Shown here piece after piece: positions 3,655 through 6,088 of a stretch of DNA of 6,088 bases; within the stretch, counting starts at the first letter, position 1, and each line of letters begins with the position of its first letter. A program made the position numbers and the translations under genes. The notes under the pieces are model-generated. The model saw nothing but the letters and a program-made list of their open reading frames with translations. It searched no databases and was not told where the DNA came from. Source of the DNA: Parvibaculum sp964560165 (lineage in GTDB: Bacteria > Pseudomonadota > Alphaproteobacteria > Parvibaculales > Parvibaculaceae); the NCBI GenBank assembly GCA_964560165.1, contig CAZLLB010000205.1:1-6088 (forward strand). The letters are read 5' to 3'.

Positions 3655-6088
3655 ATGGCCACCGATTCCGATAGCAAATCCGAGACGCCCGCAGGCCGCG
3701 ATTACCGCGAAACGATTTTCCTGCCCGAAACGCCTTTTCCCATGAAAGCGGGCCTGCCCGACCGCGAGCCGCAATGGCTGGCGCGCTGGGAGAAGATGGA
3801 CCTCTATAAGCGCCTGCGCACCGAGGCCAAGGGCCGCGAGACCTTCACGCTGCATGACGGCCCGCCCTATGCCAATGGCGACATCCATATCGGCCATGCG
3901 CTGAACAAGACGCTGAAAGACATCATCGTCCGCTCGCAGCAGATGATGGGCAAGGACGCGGCCTATGTGCCGGGCTGGGATTGCCACGGGCTTCCGATCG
4001 AATGGAAGATCGAGGAGAAGTATCGCAAAAAAGGTCAGAACAAGGACGAAGTGCCGCCGCTGGAATTCCGCCGCGAATGCCGCGAATTCGCGCAGCATTG
4101 GGTCGATGTGCAGCGCGAACAGTTCAAGCGTCTAGGCATCGGCGGCGAGTGGGATAATCCCTACCTCACCATGACCTTCGACGCCGAAGCAGCCATCGTG
4201 AAGGAATTCCAGAAATTCCTGATGAACGGTTCGCTTTATCGCGGCTCGAAGCCGGTGATGTGGTCGGTTGTTGAAAAGACGGCGCTGGCGGAAGCCGAGG
4301 TTGAATATCAGGATCATCAGTCACGCACGATCTGGGTGCGGTTTCCGGTGGTGAAGGGCGCGGACGAGTTGAAGGCCGCCACCATCGTCATCTGGACGAC
4401 GACGCCCTGGACGATCCCGGCCAATCGCGCCATCTCCTATTCGCCCAAGATCGCTTACGGCATCTATGAAGTGAAGGCGCTGGCGGAATATTCGCGCGCC
4501 ACCGTGGGCGAAAAGATCGTGCTGGCTGACAGCCTCGCCGAAACCGTGCGGGCCGACGCCAAGATCGCCGAATGGACGCGGCTTGGCGATGCGCCGTCGC
4601 TTGACGGCGTGGTCTGCGCCCACCCCTTCCGCAGCCAAGGCTACGAATTCGACGTGCCGTTGCTCGCGGGCGACCATGTGACGGAAGAGGCGGGCACGGG
4701 TTTTGTGCACACCGCGCCGGGTCATGGTCAGGACGACTATATGATCTGGGTACAGAATTTCGGCCAGAAGGGCATTCCGGAGACGGTGAATGAAGAGGGC
4801 GTCTATTATGATGACGTGCCGCTTTTTGCAGGGAAGTTCGTGCTGACGCGGCAGGGCAAGGAAGGCACGGCCAATGCCGCTGTCATCGACGCGCTGATCG
4901 AGGCGGGTGCGCTGCTGGCGCAAGGCAAGGTCACACATTCCTATCCGCATAGCTGGCGCTCGAAAGCGCCGCTGATCTTCCGCAACACCGCGCAATGGTT
5001 CGTCTCGATGGACGCGCCCATTCCGACGGCGGGCGGTGCGAAACTGCGCGATGTGGCGCTTGCCGAAATCGACAAGACGCGCTGGGTGCCGCCGCGTGGC
5101 CGCAACCGCATTCATGCGATGGTCGAGGGCCGCCCGGACTGGGTGCTATCGCGCCAACGCGCCTGGGGCGTGCCGCTGACGCTGTTTGTGCATAAGGGCG
5201 ACGGCTCGCTGCTGCGTGACGAGGCGGTCAATGCCCGCGTGGTCGATGCGGTCGCCATCGAAGGCGCGGATGCGTGGTTTGAAAAGCCGGTGAGCTATTT
5301 CTTTGAGGGAACGAACTACAAACCCGACGATTATGAGAAGGTGAACGATATTCTCGACGTCTGGTTCGATAGCGGTTCGACACATGCTTTCGTGCTTGAA
5401 GCACGCGGGATGCCGACGCCTGCCGACCTTTATCTGGAAGGCTCCGACCAGCATCGCGGCTGGTTCCAGTCGTCATTGCTGGAAAGCTGCGGCACGCGCG
5501 GCCATGCGCCCTATAAACAAGTGCTGACGCATGGCATGACGCTGACTGACAAGGGCACGAAAATGTCGAAGTCGCTCGGCAATGCCGTCGAGCCATCGAC
5601 CATCATCAAGCAGAACGGCGCGGATATTCTGCGCCTCTGGGTGGCGTCCACCGACTATTGGGATGATCACTCGATCGGCGCTGAAATCCTGAAATCGAAT
5701 GTCGAAGCCTATCGCAAGCTGCGCAATACGTTCCGCTATCTGCTGGGCAATCTCGCAGGCTTTGATGAGGCCGAGCGTGTCGCCGTCGCCGATATGCCCG
5801 AGCTTGAACGCGCGATCCTGCACAAGCTCGCTGAACTCGATGAGCTGGTGCGCAAGGCTTATGACGATTACGACTTCAAACGCATCTTCCATGCGCTGTC
5901 GAACTTCATGAATATCGACCTGTCGGCTTTCTATTTCGATATTCGCAAGGATGCTCTTTATTGCGACGCGCCGTCTTCGCTGCGCCGCCGCGCCTGCCGC
6001 ACCGTGCTGCATGAGCTTTTCATGTCGCTCACCGCATGGTTCGCGCCGATCCTCTGCTTCACGGCGGAAGAAGTGTGGCTGACGCGGT
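3655..6088 (+). CDS. ileS: Isoleucyl-tRNA synthetase, C-terminus beyond the window
   Basis: 811 codons are open to the window edge. The family is usually about 950-1000 residues, so roughly the last 150, in the anticodon-binding and C-terminal part, are missing. The enzyme charges tRNA-Ile with isoleucine in the cytosol. Class I signatures are intact: H-I-G-H (78-81) in the Rossmann catalytic domain, followed by P-G-W-D-C-H-G-L-P-I-E; the CP1 editing domain with T-T-T-P-W-T-I-P-A-N (248-257) and G-T-G-F-V-H-T-A-P-G-H-G-Q-D-D-Y (347-362), which hydrolyses Val-tRNA-Ile; G-S-D-Q-H-R-G-W-F-Q-S-S (596-607); and K-M-S-K-S (636-640). HIGH rather than the eukaryote-like variant marks the common bacterial, mupirocin-sensitive class. 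The helical anticodon-binding domain begins near residue 675. ATG 3655 is chosen for GAGAG at 3645-3649; an in-frame ATG at 3628 would add nine residues but has no good ribosome binding site. Upstream is a possible attenuating leader. Confidence 0.97.
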   Translation, partial: MATDSDSKSETPAGRDYRETIFLPETPFPMKAGLPDREPQWLARWEKMDLYKRLRTEAKGRETFTLHDGPPYANGDIHIGHALNKTLKDIIVRSQQMMGKDAAYVPGWDCHGLPIEWKIEEKYRKKGQNKDEVPPLEFRRECREFAQHWVDVQREQFKRLGIGGEWDNPYLTMTFDAEAAIVKEFQKFLMNGSLYRGSKPVMWSVVEKTALAEAEVEYQDHQSRTIWVRFPVVKGADELKAATIVIWTTTPWTIPANRAISYSPKIAYGIYEVKALAEYSRATVGEKIVLADSLAETVRADAKIAEWTRLGDAPSLDGVVCAHPFRSQGYEFDVPLLAGDHVTEEAGTGFVHTAPGHGQDDYMIWVQNFGQKGIPETVNEEGVYYDDVPLFAGKFVLTRQGKEGTANAAVIDALIEAGALLAQGKVTHSYPHSWRSKAPLIFRNTAQWFVSMDAPIPTAGGAKLRDVALAEIDKTRWVPPRGRNRIHAMVEGRPDWVLSRQRAWGVPLTLFVHKGDGSLLRDEAVNARVVDAVAIEGADAWFEKPVSYFFEGTNYKPDDYEKVNDILDVWFDSGSTHAFVLEARGMPTPADLYLEGSDQHRGWFQSSLLESCGTRGHAPYKQVLTHGMTLTDKGTKMSKSLGNAVEPSTIIKQNGADILRLWVASTDYWDDHSIGAEILKSNVEAYRKLRNTFRYLLGNLAGFDEAERVAVADMPELERAILHKLAELDELVRKAYDDYDFKRIFHALSNFMNIDLSAFYFDIRKDALYCDAPSSLRRRACRTVLHELFMSLTAWFAPILCFTAEEVWLTR

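Noticed and set aside
4321..5115. Long minus-strand open frames inside ileS, also at 3469-4098 and 5473-6012
   Set aside because: They lie opposite a conserved housekeeping gene. Their arginine- and histidine-rich translations are the usual mirror of GC-rich coding sequence.
1..6088. CRISPR array, tRNA or rRNA gene, insertion sequence or prophage genes
   Set aside because: No evenly spaced direct repeats, tRNA-like cloverleaf, transposase or phage protein motifs were seen on either strand.

Overview
The window looks like chromosomal DNA from an alphaproteobacterium. Coding stretches are mostly GC-rich (one sampled 60-base stretch, 541-600, has 39 G/C), the IleS protein is of the ordinary bacterial HIGH/KMSKS type, and the intergenic region carries a paired palindromic repeat of a kind common in alphaproteobacterial genomes. 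No species can be named from the sequence alone.

Layout, left to right. (1) A plus-strand cluster at 1-1465: the last 52 codons of a cupin-domain protein (probably the C-terminus of an HTH-cupin regulator), an isocitrate lyase/PEP mutase superfamily enzyme with the K-R-C-G-H lyase motif, and a PaaI-type hotdog thioesterase whose start overlaps the previous stop by one base. This reads as one small operon for carboxylic acid and acyl-CoA chemistry. (2) A convergent minus-strand pair at 1476-3141: a PheC-like periplasmic cyclohexadienyl dehydratase, then, four bases after its stop, an AT-richer gene for a DUF2971-like protein of unknown function. The ribosome binding site of the second gene lies inside the last codons of the first, so the two are probably co-transcribed and translationally coupled. 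(3) A 513-base divergent intergenic region at 3142-3654 with a small dyad, two facing copies of a palindromic repeat, and an attenuator-like leader before ileS. (4) ileS from 3655 to the window edge, 811 codons without a stop, with its C-terminus outside.

The genes fall into separate functional groups: a catabolic-looking operon, a phenylalanine-pathway enzyme with a foreign-looking passenger, and a housekeeping aminoacyl-tRNA synthetase. The points most worth a second look are the DUF2971-like gene, coupled to pheC yet of different base composition, and the three mutually exclusive G/C-rich arms with an isoleucine-containing short reading frame upstream of ileS. I see no clear, complete new multi-gene system here. 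The DUF2971-like gene is the only candidate for an uncharacterised activity.
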